From the NCBI RefSeq assembly GCF_016469035.1, contig NZ_JAEHJZ010000038.1, forward strand, positions 12,180-71,990: a DNA stretch of 59,811 nucleotides, given 5' to 3'. Shown piece after piece: positions 18,094-26,036 of this stretch. How positions within the stretch are numbered: the stretch's first letter is position 1; each line of letters begins with the position of its first letter. Made by a program: the position numbers and the translations under genes. The notes beneath the pieces are model-generated. The model saw only the letters and a program-made list of their open reading frames with translations. It made no database searches and was not told where the DNA came from. The stretch comes from Gelidibacter salicanalis (GTDB lineage Bacteria; Bacteroidota; Bacteroidia; Flavobacteriales; Flavobacteriaceae).

Positions 18094-18173
18094 TAGGTCA
18101 TTTTAAAACACAAAGGTATATCAATGTGATGTTAAAATAATCCAAAATACAGTTATTTTATCTCGATAAATAG

Positions 18174-18440
18174 GATACTAACCACATCAGATCAGCCACC
18201 ATCATCGATCTTATTTATGGTATATTCCTGTTGGTTTTTGGAAACCTCAACACCATCCCCATGAGTACGACTTGGGTCTTTATTGGCATTTTGGCAGGTA
18301 GAGAACTGGCGATGACCTACTTACTGAACAAGAAAAAAATAAAATACACCTATATCATTATCGCGAAAGACTTAGGCAAGGTGAACATCGGGTTAATGGT
18401 CAGCGTGGTTATTGCTTTTATAATCCAATATCTAAAATAG
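18174..18440 (+). pseudogene. C-terminal remnant of a PiT (PHO4) phosphate transporter
   Basis: An open stretch of about 88 codons without a suitable ATG at its front encodes HIRSATIIDLIYG, then IPMSTTWVFIGILAGRELAM, and near the end DLGKVNIGLMVSVVIAF. These match the last part of PiT/PHO4 inorganic phosphate transporters, in which PMSTTWVFxGxLAGRE is highly conserved in Bacteroidota. The rest of the transporter (several hundred residues) is absent: a stop lies directly upstream and then the divergent gene begins. It is therefore a deletion relic. A short translated product from TTG 18231 cannot be excluded but would have only two helices. Confidence 0.72.
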
Positions 18441-18509
18441 ATTTTATAATTTGCACACCTACAGTTTTCAAAACTGTATAACTTAAACACTTTCGCAAGT
18501 TATTGACTT

Positions 18510-19412
18510 ATGCTTAAAATAGCATTTCACCCTATTTACAAACACCCACTACCAGCAGGACATCGCTTCCCGATGCTCAAATATGAATTGTTGCCCGAAC
18601 AATTAGTTTATGAAGGTACCTGTACGGAAGCTAATTTTTTTGAACCGGAAGTTCCGGACGATACTCCTATTTTGAGAGTTCATACGGCCGACTATTATAA
18701 CCATCTAAAAAACTTAACCCTCGATGCCAAAGCTATTCGTAAAATCGGGTTTCCGTTAAGCGAAATTCTGGTAAAACGTGAAGTGATGATTGCAGATGGC
18801 ACCATGAAAGCCAGCAAATATGCACTAAAACATGGTGTTGCGATGAATATTGCTGGAGGCACCCACCACGCTTATTCTAACAGCGGAGAAGGATTTTGCC
18901 TGTTAAACGATCAAGCCATTGGCGCACGTTACTTACAAGATCAAGGTTTAGCAAAGAAAATACTTATGGTCGATTTGGACGTCCACCAAGGCAATGGTAC
19001 CGCTGAAATTTTTCAGAAAGATTCCTCAGTATTCACCTTTTCCATGCACGGGAAGGGCAACTATCCTTTTAAAAAAGAAGAAAGCGATTTAGACATTGCA
19101 CTCGAAAATGGCTGTGATGATGATACCTATCTTTCCATTTTAAAAGACATCTTACCAAAATTGATCGCTGCCCAACAGCCCGACTTTATTTATTATTTGT
19201 GCGGTGTAGATGTGATTGCTTCAGATAAATTGGGAAAATTAAACCTGTCCATTGAAGGTTGCAAGGCACGCGACCGTTTTGTGTTACAAACCTGCAAAGA
19301 CCACAACATTCCTGTCATGTGTAGTATGGGCGGTGGCTATTCGCCAGACATCAAAACCATTATTGAAGCACATGCCAATACATTTCGATTGGCCCAGGAA
19401 CTCTTTTTTTAA
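18510..19412 (+). CDS. Histone-deacetylase-superfamily amidohydrolase
   Basis: Zinc hydrolase of about 300 residues in the arginase/deacetylase fold; bacterial members remove acetyl groups from small amines or lysines. Catalytic features are all present: GGTHHAY with the His pair (near residue 119), VDLDVHQGNG with zinc-binding Asp and His (near 155), CGVDVIASDKLG with the third zinc ligand, and GGGYSP with the transition-state Tyr. No signal peptide, so cytoplasmic. The substrate is unknown. It stands alone downstream of the phosphate-transporter relic. Confidence 0.9.
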   Translation: MLKIAFHPIYKHPLPAGHRFPMLKYELLPEQLVYEGTCTEANFFEPEVPDDTPILRVHTADYYNHLKNLTLDAKAIRKIGFPLSEILVKREVMIADGTMKASKYALKHGVAMNIAGGTHHAYSNSGEGFCLLNDQAIGARYLQDQGLAKKILMVDLDVHQGNGTAEIFQKDSSVFTFSMHGKGNYPFKKEESDLDIALENGCDDDTYLSILKDILPKLIAAQQPDFIYYLCGVDVIASDKLGKLNLSIEGCKARDRFVLQTCKDHNIPVMCSMGGGYSPDIKTIIEAHANTFRLAQELFF

Positions 19413-19506
19413 TGTGCAAATAAAATAATCCTCATGTGAAAGTTGCGGAATTTAATAAATTCTAGAATTGATTTTTTTTACTCTGATACTGCTTGATAAT
19501 TTTGGA

Positions 19507-20403
19507 TTATCTCCAGAGATCTTCAGATTCCCAATTACTCGGAAAGCCCATTGCTGCCGTATCGATGTTAGGATATTCGGCTAATAATTCTTTAAACCTA
19601 AAAACTAAACTATTCTGCGGATTTATTGTTTGCATCAAAAATAACATCATTGACAATATGAAAAAGACTTTTTTATTACTTACTTGAGAATCATCTATCC
19701 AACATTTTGATGTGTTTTGAGGTTTAATAGGCTGTATACTCATTGTTCGATTCCACAATCTGGAATGATGAGCACAAACATTTCTCAAATAAACTATACT
19801 GTGCATCCAAGAAGCAAATGTCTTATCATTCAAACCGAAATGATTTGAAATCATTCTCTTTGTTCTTCCGCCCTTCAAATTACTATATAAAAAAGACATG
19901 GTTCCAAATGATGTTATTTCTAACATCATCCAACTTGGTGGTAATGCATTTGAATATTTCATTTGAAAAGCTTCAATAAATTCCTCATCACTTCGCTGAT
20001 ATTCATTTTGCAAACTTCCAAGAGTTTTACTATGTCTAATGTGGTTTTTAAAAAGATTGGAATCTTGATACCAAAAAGCCCCATATTCATGAGACAGAAT
20101 ATAAATCATTTTAGCCCTTAATGAAACCTCGATTTTCTCGAGTTCTCTTAAGATTAAAATTCTAAGTTTTCTATCAAAACAATATATATCAAATGCATTT
20201 TGAAAGGTAGAACCTTCTTTAAAGAAATGATTTGATTTATCTATCAGCATAGGGTACCAATAGCCACTTAATCTATAATAACTTATACTTTCTAATAAGT
20301 GATGTGCTCTTGGAATATTTGTAATAATTAATCCTCGATCTTGTAATTGAGAGATTTGTTGTGAATAAGTTAGGGCAGGTTTATTATATGAAGATAATGA
20401 CAT
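19507..20403 (-). CDS. Abi_2 family (AbiD/AbiF) HEPN abortive-infection protein
   Basis: 298 residues with the Abi_2 hallmarks: N-terminal KPALTYSQQISQLQDRGLII, the SISYYRLSGYWYPM block near residue 41, YCFDRKLRILILRELEKIE near 74, and the C-terminal RNVCAHHSRLWNR near residue 208. The last is the R-x4-6-H motif of HEPN ribonucleases, so the protein is predicted to cut RNA. AbiD and AbiF of Lactococcus abort phage infection; related Abi_2 proteins have been described as toxins held by a neighbouring structured RNA and as relatives of the ancestors of Cas13 (from memory). The leader here fits that scheme: its own promoter, a short hairpin RNA and a U-tract end immediately at the ATG. The gene is isolated among housekeeping genes, with lower GC than they have, which suggests acquisition. 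Confidence 0.9.
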   Translation of the reverse strand: MSLSSYNKPALTYSQQISQLQDRGLIITNIPRAHHLLESISYYRLSGYWYPMLIDKSNHFFKEGSTFQNAFDIYCFDRKLRILILRELEKIEVSLRAKMIYILSHEYGAFWYQDSNLFKNHIRHSKTLGSLQNEYQRSDEEFIEAFQMKYSNALPPSWMMLEITSFGTMSFLYSNLKGGRTKRMISNHFGLNDKTFASWMHSIVYLRNVCAHHSRLWNRTMSIQPIKPQNTSKCWIDDSQVSNKKVFFILSMMLFLMQTINPQNSLVFRFKELLAEYPNIDTAAMGFPSNWESEDLWR

Positions 20404-20463
20404 AAAAAGTAAAAAGCTTACCCTGAGCGCGCTGATCTAAACGGGAAGCGGGGTAAGCATGTT
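20404..20463 (-). ncRNA. Candidate abiF-type small RNA (possible RNA antitoxin)
   Basis: Transcribed on the minus strand just before the Abi_2 gene. A perfect 8-bp stem pairs GCTTACCC (20458-20451) with GGGTAAGC (20423-20416). The 27-base interior can form an inner stem (CGCT with AGCG) and leaves CCCG and GCGCTC segments free for tertiary pairing. The stem is followed directly by a T-rich tract (TTTTTACTTTTT) typical of an intrinsic terminator, and then the ATG at 20403. With the promoter at 20468-20495 it would be a transcript of about 50-60 nucleotides. Position and shape agree with the abiF RNA motif described next to Abi_2 genes; I recall that motif but could not compare it. Confidence 0.65.
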
Positions 20464-20467
20464 AAGA

Positions 20468-20495
20468 CAAAAATACAAAATATTTTTAATATCAA
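20468..20495 (-). promoter_or_regulatory. Flavobacterial promoter driving the small RNA/Abi_2 unit
   Basis: On the minus strand a TTG (20495-20493), 17 bases, then TATTTTTG (20475-20468), a full match to TTG-N17-23-TAnnTTTG. A start a few bases on falls right before the hairpin. Confidence 0.7.
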
Positions 20496-20586
20496 CAATT
20501 GTTCTGTCTACAAACTGTGCATCAATATGATGAAAACAATAGACTAAATTCATATTAATAGATAAATTAGTGAGCCATAGTTAGAA

Positions 20587-20632
20587 AATAAATCCCAAAA
20601 CTCCAATCGGTTAAAATTGGGATTTGGGATTA
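20587..20632 (-). terminator. Terminator downstream of ssb
   Basis: On the minus strand AATCCCAAA pairs with TTTTGGGATT, enclosing a second hairpin (CCAAT with ATTGG), followed by TTTATTTT. Confidence 0.65.
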
Positions 20633-20652
20633 TTAGTATTTGGGAGTTTTGG

Positions 20653-20988
20653 CTATTTGCTACCTAACATCATCAATTCATTACAGACAATCTCTGTGAT
20701 ATAGCGTTTTTCACCTTCTTTGGTTTCATAGCTACGGGAGGTTAATTTCCCTTCTATGGCTACTTCTTTCCCTTTGGTCAAATAACTTTCAACGATTTTC
20801 GCGGTGGCTCCCCAGGCCACAACATTGTGCCATTGGGTGTCCGTTACTTTTTCGCCTTTGGCATTCTTGTAATTCTCATTCGTAGCGATGGAGAATTTCG
20901 CCAATGTTTTTCCTGATTCAAGATTGATGATTTCAGGGTCGTTTCCTAGATTACCAATCAACTGTACTTTGTTTCTTAATGTGCTCAT
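20653..20988 (-). CDS. ssb: Short single-stranded DNA-binding protein
   Basis: A single OB-fold of 111 residues: NKVQLIGNLGNDPEI at the start, then FSIATNENY, TQWHNVVAWGATAKI and YLTKGKEVAIEGKLTSRSY, all typical of bacterial SSB. It ends at NELMMLGSK and so lacks the glycine-rich linker and acidic tip (DDDIPF) by which the main SSB recruits repair and replication proteins. It is thus probably a second, accessory SSB for recombination or natural DNA uptake, with the full-length SSB elsewhere. It is followed by a terminator and diverges from the methyltransferase gene. Confidence 0.92.
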   Translation of the reverse strand: MSTLRNKVQLIGNLGNDPEIINLESGKTLAKFSIATNENYKNAKGEKVTDTQWHNVVAWGATAKIVESYLTKGKEVAIEGKLTSRSYETKEGEKRYITEIVCNELMMLGSK

Positions 20989-21100
20989 GATTTCTAATTT
21001 TTTACGTTAAACAGTTAATACTATTGAATATCGTTCGGTCAATTCAACATTGCAAAGATGTATCAGGAGCTTTATGTTAGTCGGTAGTTAACTATTTAAA

Positions 21101-21130
21101 ATCGTTTGTAAATGTTTGTAGTCGTTTGTA
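21101..21130. repeat. Three tandem copies of a 10-bp repeat
   Basis: The units are ATCGTTTGTA, AATGTTTGTA and GTCGTTTGTA, directly adjacent, in the divergent gap between ssb and the methyltransferase gene. A period of 10 bp places copies on one face of the helix, as for a protein-binding site. Confidence 0.6.
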
Positions 21131-21158
21131 AACGGGTAATTCAGATGCTTAAAAACAC

Positions 21159-21166
21159 TATATTTG
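21159..21166 (+). promoter_or_regulatory. Flavobacterial -7 element close to the methyltransferase start
   Basis: TATATTTG matches TAnnTTTG and ends only 4 bases before the ATG at 21171, so the transcript would be leaderless or nearly so. Confidence 0.45.
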
Positions 21167-21170
21167 AGCT

Positions 21171-21815
21171 ATGGCAAAGCTTTTAAGTTATTTCTACCCT
21201 CTTACAAAAAAAGTACACTCGGACTATAGTGGGACTTTAGAAATTACTTGGTACAACGGCATAAAACATCTCGACAGCGCAAACGCCAATTATTCTTATG
21301 GCTCCCTACAAAGGATTTTAAAATTTGGCCTAGAAAAAATCAATCTAAAACAAGTGAATTCCGTTCTGCTTTTAGGACTTGGTGGCGGTAGCGTTGTTGA
21401 AACTTTACGCAACGATTTCTCTTATTTGAAAACCATTACAGCGGTGGATATTGATCCGACTGTGATTGACCTTGCCAAAAATGAATTCAACCTTAAAGAA
21501 GACGACCAATTACAAATTATCTGCGAGGATGCATTCCTATTTATGCAAGTCCATAAAAATCAATATGATTTGATCATCGTCGATTTATTTATTGATACTG
21601 AAGTACCAAAGGCTTTTTTATCCCTTCCATTTTGGAAACAGATTGTTGATGCGTCCACCAGCAATGGCGTCATTTTATTTAACGCCTCCTTAGAAAAGAC
21701 AAAAAGCAACGCCCTTAATGAGGTAATTGAATTTTTAAAATCCCATAAATATCATACTGACGTCTTTGAAAAAGTAAACAACACCAATACGCTGATTCTT
21801 TCAAAAGGATTGTAA
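21171..21815 (+). CDS. Spermidine-synthase-like class I SAM methyltransferase
   Basis: 214 residues, cytoplasmic. The Rossmann core is visible: VLLLGLGGGSVVETLR (motif I, near residue 65), ITAVDIDPTVIDLAKNEF (acidic motif II) and YDLIIVDLFIDTEVP (near 125, where spermidine synthases have the catalytic Asp). The N-terminal half domain of true spermidine synthases is short here, so it may be a methyltransferase or an aminopropyltransferase relative; the substrate is unknown. It is followed after about 60 bases by the small zinc-finger-like protein. Confidence 0.8.
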   Translation: MAKLLSYFYPLTKKVHSDYSGTLEITWYNGIKHLDSANANYSYGSLQRILKFGLEKINLKQVNSVLLLGLGGGSVVETLRNDFSYLKTITAVDIDPTVIDLAKNEFNLKEDDQLQIICEDAFLFMQVHKNQYDLIIVDLFIDTEVPKAFLSLPFWKQIVDASTSNGVILFNASLEKTKSNALNEVIEFLKSHKYHTDVFEKVNNTNTLILSKGL

Positions 21816-21875
21816 TTATGAATTCAGGAAGAAAGCATATCTTTAATGACACAAGAAGACCTCAAAACGCATAAA

Positions 21876-22226
21876 ATGAGCAAAGAATGTTTAGAATGTG
21901 GCGACAAAATTATCGGGAGAACCGATAAAAAATTCTGCAGTGATGCCTGTAGAAATTCCTATAACAACACCATCAATAAGGACAGTAAAAATCTGATCAG
22001 AAACACCAATAATAGGCTGCGGAAAAATTATCGGATTTTGGAAAGTTTAAATCCCGAGCAAAAAACAAAAGTCTCCCGAGGGAAACTTATTGAAAAAGGT
22101 TTTGATTTTAATTATTTTACAAGTATTTACACCACAAAAGTAGGAACGGTGTATTACTTTGTGTATGATCAAGGTTATTTACCCATTGAAGGCGATTTTT
22201 ATGCATTGGTGAAGCGGGAAAGTTAA
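21876..22226 (+). CDS. Small protein with N-terminal zinc ribbon
   Basis: 116 residues from the chosen ATG at 21876 (MSKECLECGDKI); an in-frame ATG at 21846 would add ten. Four cysteines, CLECG and FCSDACRN within the first 25 residues, form a plausible treble-clef or zinc-ribbon site of the kind found in DUF2116-like proteins. A basic linker follows (NRLRKNYRILESL) and a C-terminal beta-rich part (YTTKVGTVYYFVYDQGYLPI). Nucleic-acid binding is a reasonable guess. It ends 1 base before the convergent CBS-protein stop. Confidence 0.7.
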   Translation: MSKECLECGDKIIGRTDKKFCSDACRNSYNNTINKDSKNLIRNTNNRLRKNYRILESLNPEQKTKVSRGKLIEKGFDFNYFTSIYTTKVGTVYYFVYDQGYLPIEGDFYALVKRES

Positions 22227-22718
22227 TCAGGAATTGTTAGTTCTGATGGTCGAATTCCAATTGTCGCCTTTCATCTCCAAGGCGGCCATTAAAATATCTT
22301 TTTGACTGATTTGACCCACTAATTTACCATTTTCCAGAATCGGGAAGCGTCGGTGTTTGGATTCTAAAAAGACATTGGCGGCATCAAAAACATTCATGTT
22401 ACCGTCTAAAGTATCCACGTTTTTAACCATGCGTTGCTCTACCGTATCATCTTCCATGGGCATATTGTAATACCTACTTTCGCTAATTTGTTTTAAACAA
22501 TCGCCTTCAGAAATTATTCCCACCAATTCATTCTTTTCATTGACCACAGGACCACCTGAAATTTTGTTCTTTATAAGGATTTCTACCACCTCGATGACTT
22601 TCTGATCTGTTCTAAATGTAATCAGATCTCTCGACATATAATCGCACACTCTACAAGGCAACTGTGTTGTGCCTTTTTGCTGCTGCTTTCGTGCGCCTTG
22701 AAAACTCTTTATCGCCAT
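22227..22718 (-). CDS. Tandem CBS-domain protein
   Basis: 163 residues with two CBS domains and nothing else. The first spans residues about 25-85 (CDYMSRDLITFRTDQKV, GGPVVNEKNELVGIISEGD) and the second about 95-155 (MVKNVDTLDGNMNVFDAA, RRFPILENGKLVGQISQKDIL). CBS pairs bind adenosine nucleotides and sense energy state; stand-alone pairs regulate partners that are not evident here. Cytoplasmic. Tail to tail with the zinc-ribbon gene. Confidence 0.9.
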   Translation of the reverse strand: MAIKSFQGARKQQQKGTTQLPCRVCDYMSRDLITFRTDQKVIEVVEILIKNKISGGPVVNEKNELVGIISEGDCLKQISESRYYNMPMEDDTVEQRMVKNVDTLDGNMNVFDAANVFLESKHRRFPILENGKLVGQISQKDILMAALEMKGDNWNSTIRTNNS

Positions 22719-22790
22719 AACTTATTAATTTAGTGAACTTTAAATTTAACTAAAATTCCCCATTTAACCTAATAGCCCTTTACACCAAAT

Positions 22791-22798
22791 TATTTTTG
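22791..22798 (+). promoter_or_regulatory. Flavobacterial -7 promoter element for the M28 peptidase gene
   Basis: TATTTTTG matches TAnnTTTG, 32 bases upstream of the ATG. Confidence 0.5.
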
Positions 22799-22830
22799 TA
22801 GATTTAACCTACCAACCAATCCTCGTTTTT

Positions 22831-25131
22831 ATGTTAAAAAAAGCTATCGCACTTGCCCTTATTATTTTGGCCATTTATTGGAGCTTTTTTGCTTTAATGC
22901 CCATCCATATTTCTGATCTGAACACAAAATCAACTGCGTTCTCTTCTGAACGCGCTTTAATACATCTCAAAAACATCACTAAAAAACCACATTATGTAGG
23001 TTCACCCGAACATGAAGTGGTCAAAAATTATTTGATCAAAGCCTTAAATGACCTTGGCCTAGAAATCCAAGTGCAAGAGGTCTACAGTCATAATAAAAAA
23101 TGGGGAAGCATTGTAAAACCCAAGAATATTTTAGCGCGCATCAAAGGCCATGATAATTCTAAAGCCCTACTTCTGCTCTCGCATTACGACAGTAAATCCC
23201 ATGCTTCTTTTGGTGCTAGTGATGCCGGTTCTGGAGTGGTGACGATTTTGGAAGGCATCCGTGCTTATTTAAGCGAAGGCAAAACGCCTAGAAATGATAT
23301 TATTATTCTGTTTTCTGATGCGGAAGAATTAGGATTGAATGGCGCTGACATTTTTGTAAATCAGCACCCTTGGGCAAAAGACATCGGACTTGTTTTAAAT
23401 TTTGAAGCCCGTGGCAGCGGTGGTCCTAGTTATATGCTCATAGAAACCAACGGTGGCAATCAGAATTTAATCAAAGGGTTTAAGGAAGCCAATCCAGACT
23501 ATCCCGTTGCAAATTCTTTGGCCTACAGCATTTATAAAATGCTTCCCAATGATACTGATTTGACCTATTTCAGGGAAGATGGCGATATTGATGGCCTAAA
23601 CTTCGCTTTTATTGATGACCATTATGATTACCATACCGCCTTAGATTCCTATGAGCGTCTGGACCGAAATACTTTAGAACATCAAGGCAGTTATTTGATG
23701 CCCTTGCTCAGCTATTTTTCAGAAGCCAACCTCAACAACTTGAAGAGTACAGAGGATTCCGTTTATTTTAACGTGCCACTTTTTAAAATGGTCAGTTATC
23801 CAAATTCATGGATTCTACCGATGCTCGTTTTAGCTATTCTTATCTTTTGTGCCTTGGTGTTTTACGGAATTAATAAAAGAAGTTTAAACGCCAAACATAT
23901 GGCTATAGGCTTCCTTCCGGGGATTGGTGCACTGCTCATTAACGGGATAGTTGGATATTTTGGATGGAAACTATTATTAGCAATGTATCCTCATTATGGC
24001 GAAATTTTGCACGGTTTTCCGTACAATGGACATTTATATATTTGGGTGTTTGCCTTGTTTTCTACAGCTGTATGCATGTGGCTTTATAACAAGGTTTATA
24101 AGCCCGAAAACACTGCAAGTTTAGCCGTTCCGCCATTATTACTATGGTTAATTATTTGTGGCGTCGTAGCATTTAAGCTCAAAGGTGCCAGCTTCTTTAT
24201 CATCCCTGTGTATTTCGGGTTGCTCAGTCTTTTTGTATTGGTGAGACAAAAACGTCCGGACATTATTTTAATGACCTTCCTGCTCTTCCCATTATTGCTG
24301 ATCATGTCGCCATTTATTAAGATGTTTCCGGTAGGGCTTGGACTAAAAACGATTGTTGCCACAACGCTGTTAGTATCGCTCATGTTTTCGTTGTGTATTA
24401 CCGTTTTCGGATTTTCGCGCTATAAAAATCGATGGGCCTTCTTATTGTTCTTTGCTGCTTTTGGATGTTTTGTCGCGGCTCATTTCCAATCTGATTTTAA
24501 TGAAGAACGTCCAAAACCAAACAGTTTGGTCTATTTGTATGATGCTGATACAGATGCGGCGCATTGGGCAACTTATGACAAAATTTTGGACGATTGGACC
24601 CAAGCGTACCTTACTGAAGACCCTGACGCCTTTGACGCGTCTTCTATCAACTTTGAAAGTAAATATGGCACGCAGCTATCTTATAGCAAGAAAACAGTAA
24701 TTAAGCCGCTTAAAACACCTTATGTTGACACTCAAAAAGATACGGTTATTGGAGATGTCAGGCATCTCCAAGTGTTTATTTCCCCGCAACGCACTGTCAA
24801 TACTTTAGAATTTTATGCTGACGATACGAATACATTCCTGTCTTTTAATATCAACGGACTGGAAATAGATAAAAGTACAACGGAAGACCAGGTATTTACA
24901 TATCGTTTCAAAAATAGACTATTCAGTTATATGGTGACGGACCATAAATCAGTAGAGTTGAATTTCACTGTTCCGGCAGCTCAAAAAACCTCTTTTCAAA
25001 TTTTTGAGGTTTCGTTTGACTTGTTAGAGAATGAATTATTCCGAGTCGCGAAACGTCCCAACACAATGATTCCGAAACCATTTGTATTAAACGACGCTAT
25101 CATCATAAAAAAAACCATTTCATTTGAATAA
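22831..25131 (+). CDS. Membrane-bound M28 family aminopeptidase
   Basis: 766 residues. One N-terminal helix (AIALALIILAIYWSFFAL) precedes an M28 zinc peptidase domain of about 280 residues with the metal ligands in order: LSHYDS (His near 118), FGASDAGSG (Asp near 131), DAEELG (Glu pair near 165), NFEARG and DDHYDYHTALDS (final His). About eight transmembrane helices follow between residues 325 and 560, then a C-terminal beta-rich domain of about 200 residues. The layout resembles ERMP1/vacuolar membrane peptidases. The peptidase domain probably lies in the periplasm. It overlaps the next gene by 8 bases, so both are translated from one mRNA. Confidence 0.88.
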   Translation: MLKKAIALALIILAIYWSFFALMPIHISDLNTKSTAFSSERALIHLKNITKKPHYVGSPEHEVVKNYLIKALNDLGLEIQVQEVYSHNKKWGSIVKPKNILARIKGHDNSKALLLLSHYDSKSHASFGASDAGSGVVTILEGIRAYLSEGKTPRNDIIILFSDAEELGLNGADIFVNQHPWAKDIGLVLNFEARGSGGPSYMLIETNGGNQNLIKGFKEANPDYPVANSLAYSIYKMLPNDTDLTYFREDGDIDGLNFAFIDDHYDYHTALDSYERLDRNTLEHQGSYLMPLLSYFSEANLNNLKSTEDSVYFNVPLFKMVSYPNSWILPMLVLAILIFCALVFYGINKRSLNAKHMAIGFLPGIGALLINGIVGYFGWKLLLAMYPHYGEILHGFPYNGHLYIWVFALFSTAVCMWLYNKVYKPENTASLAVPPLLLWLIICGVVAFKLKGASFFIIPVYFGLLSLFVLVRQKRPDIILMTFLLFPLLLIMSPFIKMFPVGLGLKTIVATTLLVSLMFSLCITVFGFSRYKNRWAFLLFFAAFGCFVAAHFQSDFNEERPKPNSLVYLYDADTDAAHWATYDKILDDWTQAYLTEDPDAFDASSINFESKYGTQLSYSKKTVIKPLKTPYVDTQKDTVIGDVRHLQVFISPQRTVNTLEFYADDTNTFLSFNINGLEIDKSTTEDQVFTYRFKNRLFSYMVTDHKSVELNFTVPAAQKTSFQIFEVSFDLLENELFRVAKRPNTMIPKPFVLNDAIIIKKTISFE

Positions 25132-25933
25132 ACGCATTAGTATTATTGGTTGTGGTTGGTTAGGCTTACCACTGGCTGCAGAATTGGTCATAAACGGTCA
25201 TAGTGTAAAGGGTTCCACCACTTCCGCGGACAAGTTGGACCTTCTAAAAGCCGCAGGAATAGATCCGTTTGAGGTAAAGATTTTTGAAGACAAGATTGAC
25301 GGAAACATCCATGATTGTTTAAAAGATTCTGAGATTCTGATTATTAATATTCCGCCAGGACTGCGAAAACATCCAAACTCTGACTTTACTGAAAAAATGG
25401 CGTTGCTTTGTGAGCACATTGAACATTCAGAAATAGAAAAAGTACTTTATGTGAGTTCCACTTCGGTTTACGAAGAGTCCTCAGATATGCCGATCATTAC
25501 AGAAGAAAGCACTCCCAACGCACAATCAGAAACCGCCAAACAACTCATTGCTACAGAACAGCTTTTTAAGACCAATCAAAATTTTCAAACTACCATCGTC
25601 AGGTTTGGTGGCTTGATTGGTGATGATCGGGATCCTTCCAAATTCCTTTCGGGAAAGAAGGAAGTTAAAGACCCCCTTGGCCCCGTTAATTTAATTCATC
25701 AGCACGATTGCATTGGCATTATCAAGGCTATTCTTAAGAATGAACACTGGCAAACTGAATTCAACGCTGCGGCACCGCAACATCCTACTAAAGAAGTATA
25801 CTATACTACCGTTTGTGATGCCAAGAATTTGCCTCGCCCTCAATTTGACCACTCTTCATTAAGTAATGGAAAATTTATTTCGAGTAAAAAAGTGGAACAG
25901 ATATTAAAGTATGTGTTTCTTCATACGCTCTAA
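25124..25933 (+). CDS. NAD(P)-binding SDR-type epimerase, YeeZ-like
   Basis: 269 residues from a TTG start that overlaps the previous stop by 8 bases. A Rossmann motif opens the protein (ISIIGCGWLGLPLAAEL), later LYVSSTSVYEESS and VRFGGLIGDDRDP as in extended short-chain dehydrogenases of the YeeZ group. The tyrosine of the usual YxxxK is not in its standard setting (the sequence here is SETAKQLIATEQLF), which is also the case in YeeZ-like proteins and suggests a function other than classic epimerisation. Substrate unknown. Confidence 0.82.
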   Translation: MNKRISIIGCGWLGLPLAAELVINGHSVKGSTTSADKLDLLKAAGIDPFEVKIFEDKIDGNIHDCLKDSEILIINIPPGLRKHPNSDFTEKMALLCEHIEHSEIEKVLYVSSTSVYEESSDMPIITEESTPNAQSETAKQLIATEQLFKTNQNFQTTIVRFGGLIGDDRDPSKFLSGKKEVKDPLGPVNLIHQHDCIGIIKAILKNEHWQTEFNAAAPQHPTKEVYYTTVCDAKNLPRPQFDHSSLSNGKFISSKKVEQILKYVFLHTL

Positions 25934-25973
25934 CAATTAGCACGTTTTTAAGGGTTTGTTTTATTAATTTTTA

Positions 25974-25981
25974 TAGATTTG
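25974..25981 (+). promoter_or_regulatory. Flavobacterial -7 element for the TPR-like exported protein gene
   Basis: TAGATTTG matches TAnnTTTG and lies 55 bases before the ATG at 26037. Confidence 0.5.
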
Positions 25982-26036
25982 GCGCAATCAATCTAATTAC
26001 GTCCTGATTTAAAGACACTGAATATCTAATTAAAAC

